This document shows positions 28,460 through 39,355 of a DNA stretch of 64,000 bases, in pieces. A model generated the notes under the pieces. That model did not search any database. It had not been told where the DNA came from and saw only the letters and a list, made by a program, of their open reading frames with translations. Position numbers and translations under genes: made by a program. Position 1 is the stretch's first letter, and each line of letters starts with the position of its first letter. This stretch comes from Brucepastera parasyntrophica (GTDB taxonomy: Bacteria; Spirochaetota; Spirochaetia; Treponematales; Treponemataceae): assembly GCF_022376835.1 (NCBI RefSeq), contig NZ_CP084606.1:310001-374000 (forward strand). The letters run 5' to 3'.

Positions 28460-29758
28460 ATGGAAACAATTTATCTTGGAATGACCGGTGACATAATACA
28501 CCCCGGTATAATAAACATTATACATGAAGGCTCAAAGCGCGGAAAAGTTATGGTAGGGCTTCTTACCGATTCGGCAATAGCTGCCCACAAAAGGCTTCCC
28601 TATCTGACCTATGAACAGCGGAAAGAGGTTGTGGAAAATCTGAAAGGAGTTGACAGCGTTGTCCCTCAGGAAGACTGGAGCTATGTGCCTAATCTCCTCA
28701 AATACCGCCCTGATGCGATAATTCACGGCGACGACTGGAAAACAGGCCCCCTGTGCAAAATAAGGGAAGAAGTATATAAGGTCATGGGAGAAATCGGCGG
28801 AGAGGTAATTGAAATTCCATACACACAGGGTATAAATTCATCCGCGCTGAATGAAATGCACAGGGCCATAGGAACAACTCCCGACATACGGATGAAAACG
28901 CTGAGGCGGCTGCTGCAGGCAAAACCCATACTCCGGATTATGGAGGCGCACTCAGGCCTCTCCGGATTAATTATAGAAAACATCGAAATTACAAAAGAAG
29001 ACGGGACCCACAGTTATGACGGAATGTGGTCATCAAGTCTGACCGATTCCACCAGCAAGGGAAAGCCCGATATCGAAGCAGTTGATCTTACCACCCGGCT
29101 GCAGGATTTGACAAATATACTTGAATGCACAACAAAACCGATTATTTATGACGGAGACACCGGAGGAAAATCCGAACATTTTGTTTTCACGGTACGTACA
29201 CTTGAACGCAATGGAGTTTCGGCAGTCATTATCGAAGACAAGGTAGGCTTAAAAAAGAATTCACTTTTCGGAACCGAAGTAAAACAGGAACTGGCCTCTA
29301 TCCCGGAATTCTGTGAAAAAATCAGCACAGGCAAAAAATCCCAGGTAACAAAAGACTTTATGATCATAGCCCGACTTGAAAGCCTTATTGCGGGATATCC
29401 TGTTTCCGACGCTCTCGAACGCGCAATAGCATATGTAAAAGCCGGGGCTGACGGAGTTATGATACACAGCAAGGAAAAAACGGGAGAGGATATCAGGGAG
29501 TTCTGCCGGCTTTTCCGCGCCGAATATGCCCAGGTCCCTATTGTACTGGTGCCGACAACATATAATCAGTTTAAGGAACAGGAACTCGCTGCTTGGGGCG
29601 CGAACATAATTATTTATGCAAACCACATGCTCCGGGCTTCATACCCTGCGATGGTAAATGTCGCAAAAATAATTCTGGAAAATGAACGATCTCTTGAAGC
29701 CGATCCCCTGTGCATGCCCATAAAACAGATTCTGGAATTAATCCCCGGCGGCAAATAA
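28460..29758 (+). CDS. pepM: Phosphoenolpyruvate mutase with N-terminal cytidylyltransferase-like domain
   Basis: Rearranges PEP to phosphonopyruvate, the first C-P bond-forming step. The mutase domain (about 145-432) has the diagnostic EDKVGLKKNS (259-268), the EDKX5NS motif that separates PEP mutase from isocitrate lyase relatives. The N-terminal ~135 residues resemble a TagD-type nucleotidyltransferase (LGMTGDIIHPG, LTYEQR, HGDDW, TQGINSS), but the expected HxGH is HPGI (14-17). ATG 28460 is preferred to GTG 28454. It is the first of the three AEP genes, followed by the decarboxylase and pntC. Confidence 0.93.
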   Translation: METIYLGMTGDIIHPGIINIIHEGSKRGKVMVGLLTDSAIAAHKRLPYLTYEQRKEVVENLKGVDSVVPQEDWSYVPNLLKYRPDAIIHGDDWKTGPLCKIREEVYKVMGEIGGEVIEIPYTQGINSSALNEMHRAIGTTPDIRMKTLRRLLQAKPILRIMEAHSGLSGLIIENIEITKEDGTHSYDGMWSSSLTDSTSKGKPDIEAVDLTTRLQDLTNILECTTKPIIYDGDTGGKSEHFVFTVRTLERNGVSAVIIEDKVGLKKNSLFGTEVKQELASIPEFCEKISTGKKSQVTKDFMIIARLESLIAGYPVSDALERAIAYVKAGADGVMIHSKEKTGEDIREFCRLFRAEYAQVPIVLVPTTYNQFKEQELAAWGANIIIYANHMLRASYPAMVNVAKIILENERSLEADPLCMPIKQILELIPGGK

Positions 29759-29958
29759 AATACCATGCTGCAGAGCGGCGGGTATTAAACCCTCGCCATG
29801 AATAAATTTTCTGAAAAAAGGTTTTATTCCCGTCTTCATCCGGAATGACGGGAAGTCCGATTGCAAGTGTTTATCAGGCAAAGAACCTGCCTGATAGGCA
29901 ATTTCGATTAAACCGCGATGGCTTAAATCAACATGCGTTAAGTCTATGGAGTATATTT
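29759..29958. other. Intergenic region with two hairpins before the decarboxylase gene
   Basis: TTCCCGTC (29827-29834) pairs with GACGGGAA (29847-29854), and ATCAGGCA (29873-29880) pairs with TGCCTGAT (29888-29895), loop 7. No T-run follows either. It is the longest gap in this part of the locus, so it may hold a promoter, a processing site or a degraded repeat. Confidence 0.4.
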
Positions 29959-31059
29959 ATGCTTGAACCTGAAGTGATTTATAATGAGCTTATAAAAAAT
30001 AAAACGGATTTTTTTGCCGGAGTGCCCGACTCCCTTCTGAAAAATTTCTGCGCCTATATAACCGACCATACAGATGAAAAAAAACATATTATTTCGGTAA
30101 ACGAAGGAACTGCGGTTGCCCTTGCCGCCGGGTATAATCTGGCGACGGGAAAAGTCCCGCTTGTATATATGCAGAATTCGGGAATCGGAAACGCAATTAA
30201 TCCCCTGCTCTCCCTCGCGGACCAGGAAGTATACAGCATACCGCTTATACTTGTGATCGGCTGGCGCGGGGAACCGGGCGTTAAGGATGAACCCCAGCAT
30301 ATAAAACAGGGAAAAGTCACCTGCACCCTGCTCGAAGCAATGAAAATACCCTACGCGGTCCTGTCAGACGACGAAGAAGAAGCAAAAAAACAGATAGCGG
30401 CCTGCTACGCGTATATTACGGAGCAAAACGCGCCCTATGCCCTTGTTGCCAAAAAGGACACTTTTGCGCCATATACGCTCAGGAAAAATGAAACTGTTAA
30501 TGCCGAGATGACCCGGGAAGAAGCCATAGATGAGATTATCAGGGTGTCGGGAGAAAATGATATTTTCATTTCAACCACCGGAATGGCGTCGAGGGAACTG
30601 TATGAACTCCGCGAAAAATACGGAATGTCGCATGAGAGGGATTTTCTCACAGTGGGTTCAATGGGCCATGCTTCCCAGATTGCGCTTTCGGTCGCCCTGC
30701 AAAAACCTGATATACCGGTAACCTGTATTGACGGAGACGGAGCCGCCCTGATGCATATGGGCGGCCTCGCTACAATAGGGACGCAAAAGCCGTCAAATTT
30801 CCGGCATATACTTCTCAACAACGGAGCCCACGATTCAGTCGGCGGACAGCCCACTGTGGGCCTCCTGATAGACCTTCCTGCGATAGCAAAAGCGGCAGGG
30901 TATAAAAAAACACTTTCAGCAAAAACAAAAAAGGAACTAACGGAAGCTCTTGAAGAAAAAACGGAGGGCCTGTTTTTATTGAAATCCGTGTACGGAAAGG
31001 TTCACGGAAAGACCTGGGAAGGCCTAAATCAACCCCTCTGGAAAATAAAACTGCATTAA
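29959..31059 (+). CDS. ppd: Phosphonopyruvate decarboxylase
   Basis: Thiamine-diphosphate enzyme that turns phosphonopyruvate into phosphonoacetaldehyde and so pulls the unfavourable mutase reaction forward. FFAGVPDSLLKNFC and NEGTAVALAAGYNLATG form the N-terminal Pyr domain (Glu needed for cofactor activation). GDGAALMHMGGLAT and ILLNNGAHDSVGGQP are the Mg-diphosphate motif. Length 366 is typical for AepY/Ppd, which lack the middle domain of larger relatives. The start at 29959 is set by GGAG 7 bases upstream; an in-frame extension to 29845 runs through the hairpin region. Confidence 0.95.
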   Translation: MLEPEVIYNELIKNKTDFFAGVPDSLLKNFCAYITDHTDEKKHIISVNEGTAVALAAGYNLATGKVPLVYMQNSGIGNAINPLLSLADQEVYSIPLILVIGWRGEPGVKDEPQHIKQGKVTCTLLEAMKIPYAVLSDDEEEAKKQIAACYAYITEQNAPYALVAKKDTFAPYTLRKNETVNAEMTREEAIDEIIRVSGENDIFISTTGMASRELYELREKYGMSHERDFLTVGSMGHASQIALSVALQKPDIPVTCIDGDGAALMHMGGLATIGTQKPSNFRHILLNNGAHDSVGGQPTVGLLIDLPAIAKAAGYKKTLSAKTKKELTEALEEKTEGLFLLKSVYGKVHGKTWEGLNQPLWKIKLH

Positions 31060-31082
31060 TGGAATTCATTAAAACACATTGA

Positions 31083-32939
<1,857 letters not shown>

Positions 32940-32994
32940 TTATATAGTACAATCATATACTACAATAATATACTATATGAGTATAGTATCACAG

Positions 32995-33037
32995 AAAAGG
33001 ATTCCAGGAGCTGTTCAGTTCCGCGAATCCTTTTTTT
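32995..33037 (+). terminator. Intrinsic terminator after pntC
   Basis: AAAAGGATTC (32995-33004) pairs with GAATCCTTTT (33025-33034), and the plus strand continues as T7 (33031-33037). It ends the pntC transcript. The reverse strand offers a weaker T4, so it may also serve the convergent glycosyltransferase. A small hairpin ATACTATA/TATAGTAT lies just before it. Confidence 0.8.
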
Positions 33038-33089
33038 ATGTCGTGGCCTTTGGTTTATCCTGCAGGAAACCTGACCGAGAAGAATTCAA

Positions 33090-34214
33090 TTACGTGGCTT
33101 CAGCAAGTTCATGATATACTTTCATAAGGGCAGCGGCGCTCCTGTTCCAGTCATACCGTTTAACGCGTTCAAGTCCCCTGCGGACAAGTTCTGCCGCAAA
33201 GGCTTTATCGGTTACTATATGCTCAAGCGCTGCCCCGCACTCCTCCGCATTCCGCTCGTCCTTCAGTAAAACAGCGGCGTCACCTACTACTTCCGGTATG
33301 GCGAACACACTGCTTGTAACAACGGGGCAGCCGCAGGCCATAGCCTCAACATTCGGCATTCCGAACCCCTCGGCAAATGAAGGAAAAAGAAAAGCGGAGG
33401 CCCCGTTTAATAGTTCGGCGCAGTCTGTCTCGCTTACGAAACCCGGGGTAATCAGTTTATCTTCAATATGGAATTCGCGGGCAAACCCGCGGACTTCTTC
33501 CCCGTCCCAGCCTTTGCCGGCGCATACAAGACGGAATTCAGGATGCTTTTCGGAGAAAACAGAAAAACCGCCCAGAATCCCTTCGGGGTTTTTTCTCATT
33601 GAATATCTGCTGATATGAAATATATAGGGGTTCGTAATTCCCAGTTTTTCAGGGACTTTCAGTGCTGCCTTATCAAGAACATGGTATTCCGGAGACACTC
33701 CGTTAACAGTCAGAAATATTTTTTCGTCAGGAACCTTATACACTGAAACATAATAGTTTTTGCTGGTTTCGGAAACGGTCGCTATCCGGTCAAGCCTGCG
33801 GGCAAGAATGGGCATAACCCATTTTTCATGAAGCCGCGCTATGAGCGAATATCCCTGGGGATAAATAACCTCTTCGGCCCCATGAATTGTGGCAATCTTT
33901 TTTGCCTTTATTCTGAACATGGGCGCGTAGATTGAAAGCGGAGAATAATGAAGAATACTGAAACCCAGTTTCCGGATAACTGAGGAAGCTGCCAGGGGAT
34001 TTCTCGGAATAAGAAGTTCCTTCACTCTGGAATAAACCGGATTTTCACTTTTTTTATAATGTATGAAGGTAAATTCAAAGGGATTGCCTTCGCTGTCATT
34101 CAGATCAAGAATATGTCTCATCATTTCATCCAGATGGTGCCCTGAACCGCTCATCCAGTTATCGAGAGGCTTGCTGAATACGCCGATTTTTATTCTTTCT
34201 GGGAGACTATTCAT
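33090..34214 (-). CDS. Glycosyltransferase family 4
   Basis: 374 residues. N-terminal GSGHHLDEMMRHIL and ATIHGAEEVIYPQGYS; donor half with FHISRYSMRKNPEGILGGF, FPSFAEGFGMPNVEAMACG and CPVVTSSVFAIPEV, the complete GT4 E-x7-E arrangement. It is the only gene of the glycan locus on the minus strand, diverging from the next gene and facing pntC. The start at 34214 begins with the conserved segment. Specificity unknown. Confidence 0.88.
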   Translation of the reverse strand: MNSLPERIKIGVFSKPLDNWMSGSGHHLDEMMRHILDLNDSEGNPFEFTFIHYKKSENPVYSRVKELLIPRNPLAASSVIRKLGFSILHYSPLSIYAPMFRIKAKKIATIHGAEEVIYPQGYSLIARLHEKWVMPILARRLDRIATVSETSKNYYVSVYKVPDEKIFLTVNGVSPEYHVLDKAALKVPEKLGITNPYIFHISRYSMRKNPEGILGGFSVFSEKHPEFRLVCAGKGWDGEEVRGFAREFHIEDKLITPGFVSETDCAELLNGASAFLFPSFAEGFGMPNVEAMACGCPVVTSSVFAIPEVVGDAAVLLKDERNAEECGAALEHIVTDKAFAAELVRRGLERVKRYDWNRSAAALMKVYHELAEAT

Positions 34215-34242
34215 AGCTTCAATTCTATACTATTATATATTT

Positions 34243-35310
34243 ATGAGCAATATTACTGTTTTAACTATCGCTGACAGAATAGCCTGTTTCCATTCGCTCA
34301 AACCCTTCCTTTTCAATAATACAAAGCACCGTTTTTATTTTACCACGGACCCTGACTACTGTCTGAACACCGATAAAAACCGCATTCTGATCATGGTACG
34401 CAGGTTTATCAAGCCCGACTTTACCGATTTAAGTCTTATGGACAAGCTGCGCGCAAAATATGACCGCATTGCTTTTTTCCATGATGACGCCGGCGCCGCG
34501 ATCCCCCGTCTTGAAGTACTGCCCTTTGTTGATCTCTTTTATTCAAAAGCCCTTTTTCTCGACAGGTCCCTGTACGGCAAGGAATTGTACGGCAAGGAAT
34601 TGTATTCGGATTATTACCACAAAAAATACGGTGTTACCGACCCATCGCCCCGCCATTATGTAACCGAAACAAGACCGGACCAGCTCGCGAAGCTGAGGCT
34701 TTCCTGGAATATCGGCATAGGCGATTATCCGAGGAATGTACTGCGTCAGCGGGCAGGAATTCTGGCGGCCCGGCTTTTCGGTTTGAAGGCGGCAAAGCCG
34801 TTTTACCTGCGCCGCACGCTTCCCGAACCGCCCTTTTTGAAAAACAAGGGGACCTGCCAGGTCCATTGCAGGATAGGCATGATTTCAAGACCTTCAATAA
34901 ACTATCAGCGGGAGCTTATTCTGAAAAAAGCTGAAACCGATCCCGTTTTTCTTACCGGTATGACGGCGCAAAAACAGTATAACAGGGAAATCGCAAATTC
35001 AAAAATAACCGTAAGTCCCTTCGGATGGGGAGAACTCTGTCTCAGGGATTTTGAAACAATCAGGAGCGGCGCCCTGCTTCTCAAACCGGATATGTCCCAT
35101 CTTGAGACCTGGCCCCGGGTTTTTATACCGGAAGAAACCTATGTTCCGTTTGACTGGGACGCGGAAAATCTTCAGAAAACCGCGTACCGCTATCTTGAGG
35201 ATGATGTTGAAAGAAACCGTATTGTGAAAAATGCTTTTGAAGCCTATGTAACCCAGCTTGGAGCGCTTCCTGAACGTTTCGCAAATATTATCGAGGAAAT
35301 CATTTCATGA
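34243..35310 (+). CDS. Glycosyltransferase family 1-like protein
   Basis: 355 residues. The C-terminal block KITVSPFGWGELCLRDFE followed by SGALLLKPDMSHLETWP matches GT-B proteins of the Glyco_trans_1_2 type; the N-terminal half has FFHDDAGAAI. The start at 34243 (MSNITVLTI) is chosen because an upstream in-frame extension to 34063 runs antisense through the divergent gene. An exact 15-base tandem duplication (34573-34602) repeats the residues YGKEL. It overlaps the phosphotransferase start by four bases. Sugar donor unknown. Confidence 0.7.
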   Translation: MSNITVLTIADRIACFHSLKPFLFNNTKHRFYFTTDPDYCLNTDKNRILIMVRRFIKPDFTDLSLMDKLRAKYDRIAFFHDDAGAAIPRLEVLPFVDLFYSKALFLDRSLYGKELYGKELYSDYYHKKYGVTDPSPRHYVTETRPDQLAKLRLSWNIGIGDYPRNVLRQRAGILAARLFGLKAAKPFYLRRTLPEPPFLKNKGTCQVHCRIGMISRPSINYQRELILKKAETDPVFLTGMTAQKQYNREIANSKITVSPFGWGELCLRDFETIRSGALLLKPDMSHLETWPRVFIPEETYVPFDWDAENLQKTAYRYLEDDVERNRIVKNAFEAYVTQLGALPERFANIIEEIIS

Positions 35311-36044
35311 AATACCGTTTTAAGGATATTTACAGTTCCCTGCCGCCTGAGAAAAGAAAATCGGACGGGACAGTGACCACCTATCTTTTCCGGCCCCTCT
35401 CTTATCCTTTTGCCTATGTTTTTCTTGCGCTAAATTTTACGCCCAATATGGTCACATATATCGGGGCCTTTTGCTGTATTGCCGGTTTATGTCTGACCTT
35501 TTTTCCGGTTCTTCTCTGCCACCGTATAGCCATGGGGCTTTTTGTTCTTTTCGCCGTGCTGGACTGCGCAGACGGGACTATGGCCAGAACACTCAAGCTG
35601 AAATCTCCTTACGGCGGCTGGGTTGACGCCATGGGAGGATACCTCGCTTATGCTGCCATTTTGACCTCGATAGGGTTTTCCTGTCTGTACCGGAATGGTG
35701 ATTTTCTGGATCTTCCCTTCTTTGAGCCGGTCGGACTCCCCTGGCAGGCCGGAACATGGCTTTTTCTCGGAGGGTTTGCCGCAACGGCAAATATACTGAT
35801 GAGACTTAACCACCAGTCATTCAAAAATGCTGAACTTCTTGCGGGAAAAATACCCGGACAGGGCAAAGAAAAGCGCTTCAGTGAAGAAATAGGAGTAACG
35901 GGTTATTTACCGCTGCTGTATATTGCCGGTTTTGAAACAGGTTTTCTGCCCGTCGTATTGCTTATCTATACAATAATTTATGCGGGAGGGTGTCTGCTCT
36001 CGACACTGAAACTGATTCTGCGGGCCGGAAAAAATGAAGCGTAA
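35307..36044 (+). CDS. CDP-alcohol phosphotransferase family membrane protein (atypical active site)
   Basis: 245 residues with about six membrane helices. The family motif is D86CAD89G90-TM-A93R94-x8-G103-x3-D107-x3-, but the fourth acidic residue expected at 111 is Gly (DAMGG). Normal members swap a CDP-linked group onto an alcohol, with that residue acting as base. Relatives sit beside pntC in other phosphonate loci and are suspected of moving phosphonate from the CMP donor to lipid or glycan. Coupled to both neighbours by overlaps. Activity with the altered site is an open question. Confidence 0.82.
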   Translation: MKYRFKDIYSSLPPEKRKSDGTVTTYLFRPLSYPFAYVFLALNFTPNMVTYIGAFCCIAGLCLTFFPVLLCHRIAMGLFVLFAVLDCADGTMARTLKLKSPYGGWVDAMGGYLAYAAILTSIGFSCLYRNGDFLDLPFFEPVGLPWQAGTWLFLGGFAATANILMRLNHQSFKNAELLAGKIPGQGKEKRFSEEIGVTGYLPLLYIAGFETGFLPVVLLIYTIIYAGGCLLSTLKLILRAGKNEA

Positions 36045-37194
36045 GCTGGTAATGATTTCGGCCAATACAGCGTGGAATATATACAGCAGGAAGCGGCTTC
36101 TTCTTGCAATGAAAAATGCCGGGTGGGAAGTTATTACCCTGGCGGATCCTGATAAAAAAGCCGCAGAAATTGAAACTGATCTGCATATCCGGTTTATACC
36201 GCTCCCTATGAAAAGCGACGGTACCAATCTGATCAGGGATTTCCGTCTTTTTCTGCGTTATATATCACTTTACAGGCGTTACAAGCCTCTTGCGGCCCTT
36301 CATATCAACAACAAGCCCAACATATACGGTACCCTGGCCTCAAATATCCTTGGAATCAGGTCCGCAGCCAATATAACCGGCCTCGGGGTTGTCGAGGAAA
36401 AAAAAGGGCTGACGCGTTTTATAGTCCATTCGCTTTACCGCCTGGTCTTTTCCTCGCGGAAATCCTTTGTTTTTTTTCAGAATAACGATGACCGTGAGTT
36501 TTTTCTTGAACATCGTCTTGTAGCGGCTGAACGCACATATGTTCTGCCCGGTTCCGGGGTTGATTTATCTGCCTTTTCCCCGTCACCGGAAGAAAAACGG
36601 GATAAAAAAATCATAACTTTTTTATTCAACGGAAGACTGCTTATTACCAAGGGAATCCGGGATTATATTTCCGCGGCAATAGAGGTCAGAAAACTGTATC
36701 CTGATACAGTTTTTATTGTTATTGGTGAGTATGACAAAGACAATTCTTTTTATTTACCATGGGATGAACTTGAAAATGCCAAAAAAAGCGGTATAATAAA
36801 GTATCTGGGGTTTGTTGAACAGGTTCAGCCATATATCCGTGAGGCGGACTGTGTGGTTCATCCTTCATACTACCGGGAGGGAGTACCCAGAGTACTCCTT
36901 GAAGGCGCGGCGATGGGAAAACCGCTTATTGCGGCTGACAGCCCGGGGACCAGGGATCCGGTCGAAAATGGTGTAAACGGATTTCTGACAATTCCGGGAG
37001 ACCGGGAAAGCCTGAAGTCTGCGATGCTCCGGTTTATATCAAGCAGTGAAAGTGAAAAAAAACAAATGGGATTTGAATCCCGGAAAATTGCGGAAACCAG
37101 GTTTTCTGATTCAATTATCATTAATGCCTATTTGAAGAGACTTGAAGATATATATAAAAAAGCGGAACCGGGAAATGGTTCCGGATCCGGATAG
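36034..37194 (+). CDS. Glycosyltransferase family 4 (PglA/CapM-like)
   Basis: 386 residues. N-terminal block ALHINNKPNIYGTLASNILG followed by ANITGLG is typical of GT4 enzymes that act on undecaprenyl-linked sugars early in glycan assembly (PglA, CapM, WbpT groups). The donor half has FNGRLLITKGI, HPSYYREGVPRVLLEGAAMG and PLIAADSPGTRDPV. It lies directly before the initiating transferase gene, so it probably adds the second sugar. Overlaps the previous gene by 11 bases. Confidence 0.88.
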   Translation: MKRKLVMISANTAWNIYSRKRLLLAMKNAGWEVITLADPDKKAAEIETDLHIRFIPLPMKSDGTNLIRDFRLFLRYISLYRRYKPLAALHINNKPNIYGTLASNILGIRSAANITGLGVVEEKKGLTRFIVHSLYRLVFSSRKSFVFFQNNDDREFFLEHRLVAAERTYVLPGSGVDLSAFSPSPEEKRDKKIITFLFNGRLLITKGIRDYISAAIEVRKLYPDTVFIVIGEYDKDNSFYLPWDELENAKKSGIIKYLGFVEQVQPYIREADCVVHPSYYREGVPRVLLEGAAMGKPLIAADSPGTRDPVENGVNGFLTIPGDRESLKSAMLRFISSSESEKKQMGFESRKIAETRFSDSIIINAYLKRLEDIYKKAEPGNGSGSG

Positions 37195-37257
37195 TAAAAT
37201 ACCAGCGGGAAAACGGTATCTGCTGTCAGCAGGCTGTTTCCGGTAATTGGGGTGACT

Positions 37258-38700
37258 ATGAGTATTGACGACTACATTGTCTGGTTTAAAGCAAGATACC
37301 GGCATACATCTTCCGCAGTAACAGTAGTTGCCTTTATTTTTTCTGATTTTATCACAATCATGCTGTGCATAGGCGCCGGGTTCTTTGTTGTAAACGCTGT
37401 TGACCGGCATTATATTAACTTCCGCTCATTTATAAATTACTGGACGTATCTGCCCTTCTTTTTTATCATGTACAGTTTTTTCCATCTGTATCCCGGCGTT
37501 ATGATGGTTCCAAGTGAACAGCTCCGCAGTTTCTTTCTTGCGAATGCCGTAATGTTTATCGGTATTGCGCTCTCGATCGTCATTGAAACGGACGGGCGTG
37601 CCTATGTCGCGATAGCATTCCTTGTCGCCTTCTTTTTCTCCACTTTTTCACTTCCCGTAAGCAGAACCCTGGCGCGGAATGTTTATTCGCGCTTCAGATG
37701 GTGGGGTATCCCTGCCGCCGTTTACGGACAGGGAGAAGAAATGAAAAAGCTGATTGATACATTGCTCGACAGGCCTCAAATGGGATATATCCCGGTAGCA
37801 ATCATCTCGGAACATGACCAGACAATGCAGGAATACCGGGGAATTCCTGTTTTGAATTCTATAAAGGAAAGCAGGCGGCTGAATACGGACCTCCGCATAA
37901 AGATGGCGATTATCGTCGTAGATGAACAGCCATCTGAATCATACCGTAAACTTATTACAACTACCCTTTCCAATTTCCGCTATAATATCATTATTCCCCG
38001 GCTCAGTTTTCTGAATACCATTTCAATGACCATAAAGGAAATAAACGGAACAATTGCGCTTTCTTCAACCAATAATCTGACCAGATTTTATAATCTTGCC
38101 GCCAAACGGCTGCTTGATATAATTCTGCTGATTATCGGAAGCATATTCGCAATACCGCTTACCCTGATTATGGCCCTGCTTATTAAGCTGACGTCTCCGG
38201 GTCCTGTTTTTTACGGGCATGAACGTATCGGAAAAAACGGAAAAAGAATCCGCGTCTGGAAATTCCGGTCAATGGTAATAAACGCCGATAAGGTTCTGGA
38301 AAAAATCCTGGCGGAAAATCCTTCATACCGGGAAGAATGGGACAAATATCAAAAACTGACCAATGATCCGAGAGTAACACCTATCGGGAAATTTATGCGC
38401 AAAACCAGTATAGATGAACTCCCCCAGTTTTTTAATATTCTGAAAGGTGAAATGAGTTTTATCGGCCCCCGTCCGGTTACTATCGAAGAAGCGGTGAAAT
38501 ACGGAGAAAGCTTCGGTTATATTTTTTCCGTAAAACCGGGTTTATCAGGGATGTGGCAGGTTTCGGGACGATCGGACAGTGACTATGAAGAAAGGGTCGC
38601 TTTTGACACATACTATATACAGAACTGGTCGGTCTGGCTCGATTTGTGGCTGATAATCAAGACAATCGGTGTACTTATAACCCGTAAAGGAGCCCGTTAG
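37258..38700 (+). CDS. wbaP: Undecaprenyl-phosphate sugar phosphotransferase (WbaP family)
   Basis: Starts glycan synthesis by moving a sugar-1-phosphate, often galactose, onto undecaprenyl phosphate. Residues 1-140 hold four or five membrane helices; 150-270 form a Rossmann-like domain (AVYGQGEEMKKLI); the C-terminal catalytic part has WKFRSMV, TNDPRVTPIGKFMRKTSID, ELPQFFNILKGEMSFIGPRP and GMWQVSGRS. Length 480 is full for WbaP. ATG 37258 is used; GTG 37252 is two codons upstream. It marks the end of the cytoplasmic part of the glycan locus. Confidence 0.92.
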   Translation: MSIDDYIVWFKARYRHTSSAVTVVAFIFSDFITIMLCIGAGFFVVNAVDRHYINFRSFINYWTYLPFFFIMYSFFHLYPGVMMVPSEQLRSFFLANAVMFIGIALSIVIETDGRAYVAIAFLVAFFFSTFSLPVSRTLARNVYSRFRWWGIPAAVYGQGEEMKKLIDTLLDRPQMGYIPVAIISEHDQTMQEYRGIPVLNSIKESRRLNTDLRIKMAIIVVDEQPSESYRKLITTTLSNFRYNIIIPRLSFLNTISMTIKEINGTIALSSTNNLTRFYNLAAKRLLDIILLIIGSIFAIPLTLIMALLIKLTSPGPVFYGHERIGKNGKRIRVWKFRSMVINADKVLEKILAENPSYREEWDKYQKLTNDPRVTPIGKFMRKTSIDELPQFFNILKGEMSFIGPRPVTIEEAVKYGESFGYIFSVKPGLSGMWQVSGRSDSDYEERVAFDTYYIQNWSVWLDLWLIIKTIGVLITRKGAR

Positions 38701-38701
38701 T

Positions 38702-39355
38702 ATGCGTATATTATTTTTGGCACTTTTTTTATGTTTGATACTGCCGGTATATTCCGATTCAAGGCTTGGCGCTGATCTTGCGGAACCAATGGCGGCAAAA
38801 CTGCTTGATACCTTTTCCATTCCGGAAGGCAGTATGCATACTTTTTCAGCGGAAGAAACCAGAGAAATGATTAATCTGGCCGCCGATATACATATTAATG
38901 TGTTTGAATTGATTGATTGTATTTTCCGTTACATAAAACCGAAAAACATCAGGGTGAGCATGTCGGGCGACTATATCAGGAATTTGCAGACTGATTTTGA
39001 TCTGGGCGGGGACAGGGTTATAGCCATTCTCTGCCTGGACAAACTGCGGTATCTGGAAACAGGCGCGCGGCTATCTCCCGGACAGACTGATCTTGATATT
39101 TTTCTTGACTCTCCCGCGGAAAAATACATCGAAATAGGTACCGCGTTTTATGAAACCCGTTTCGGTTTTGAAAAAATGGCTCCGAATCTTTTTGATAATG
39201 CATACGGTATAACGGTAAAAAAGCTGTTTATTACTACTCCGTTAACCAAACTTGATTTATGGGCCCCCGGGAAAGGGGCGATTTATACAAAGGCTATTTC
39301 GCGGCCCAAAAAGTGGAACCTTGACGTAGTAACAAAAAAAAAGAATAATGGTTAA
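38702..39355 (+). CDS. Exported protein of unknown function
   Basis: 217 residues. A clear signal peptide (MRILFLALFLCLILPVYS) is followed by a soluble domain that is helical near 40-85 and then beta-rich, with no family I recognise. It begins one base after wbaP and its stop touches the start of the outer-membrane protein gene, so the two exported proteins are probably made together and may act together. Confidence 0.65.
   Translation: MRILFLALFLCLILPVYSDSRLGADLAEPMAAKLLDTFSIPEGSMHTFSAEETREMINLAADIHINVFELIDCIFRYIKPKNIRVSMSGDYIRNLQTDFDLGGDRVIAILCLDKLRYLETGARLSPGQTDLDIFLDSPAEKYIEIGTAFYETRFGFEKMAPNLFDNAYGITVKKLFITTPLTKLDLWAPGKGAIYTKAISRPKKWNLDVVTKKKNNG

Noticed and set aside
34063..34242. N-terminal extension of the GT1-like protein
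   Set aside because: It lies antisense to the start of the divergent GT4 gene and has no conserved sequence; MSNITVLTI at 34243 is a natural start.
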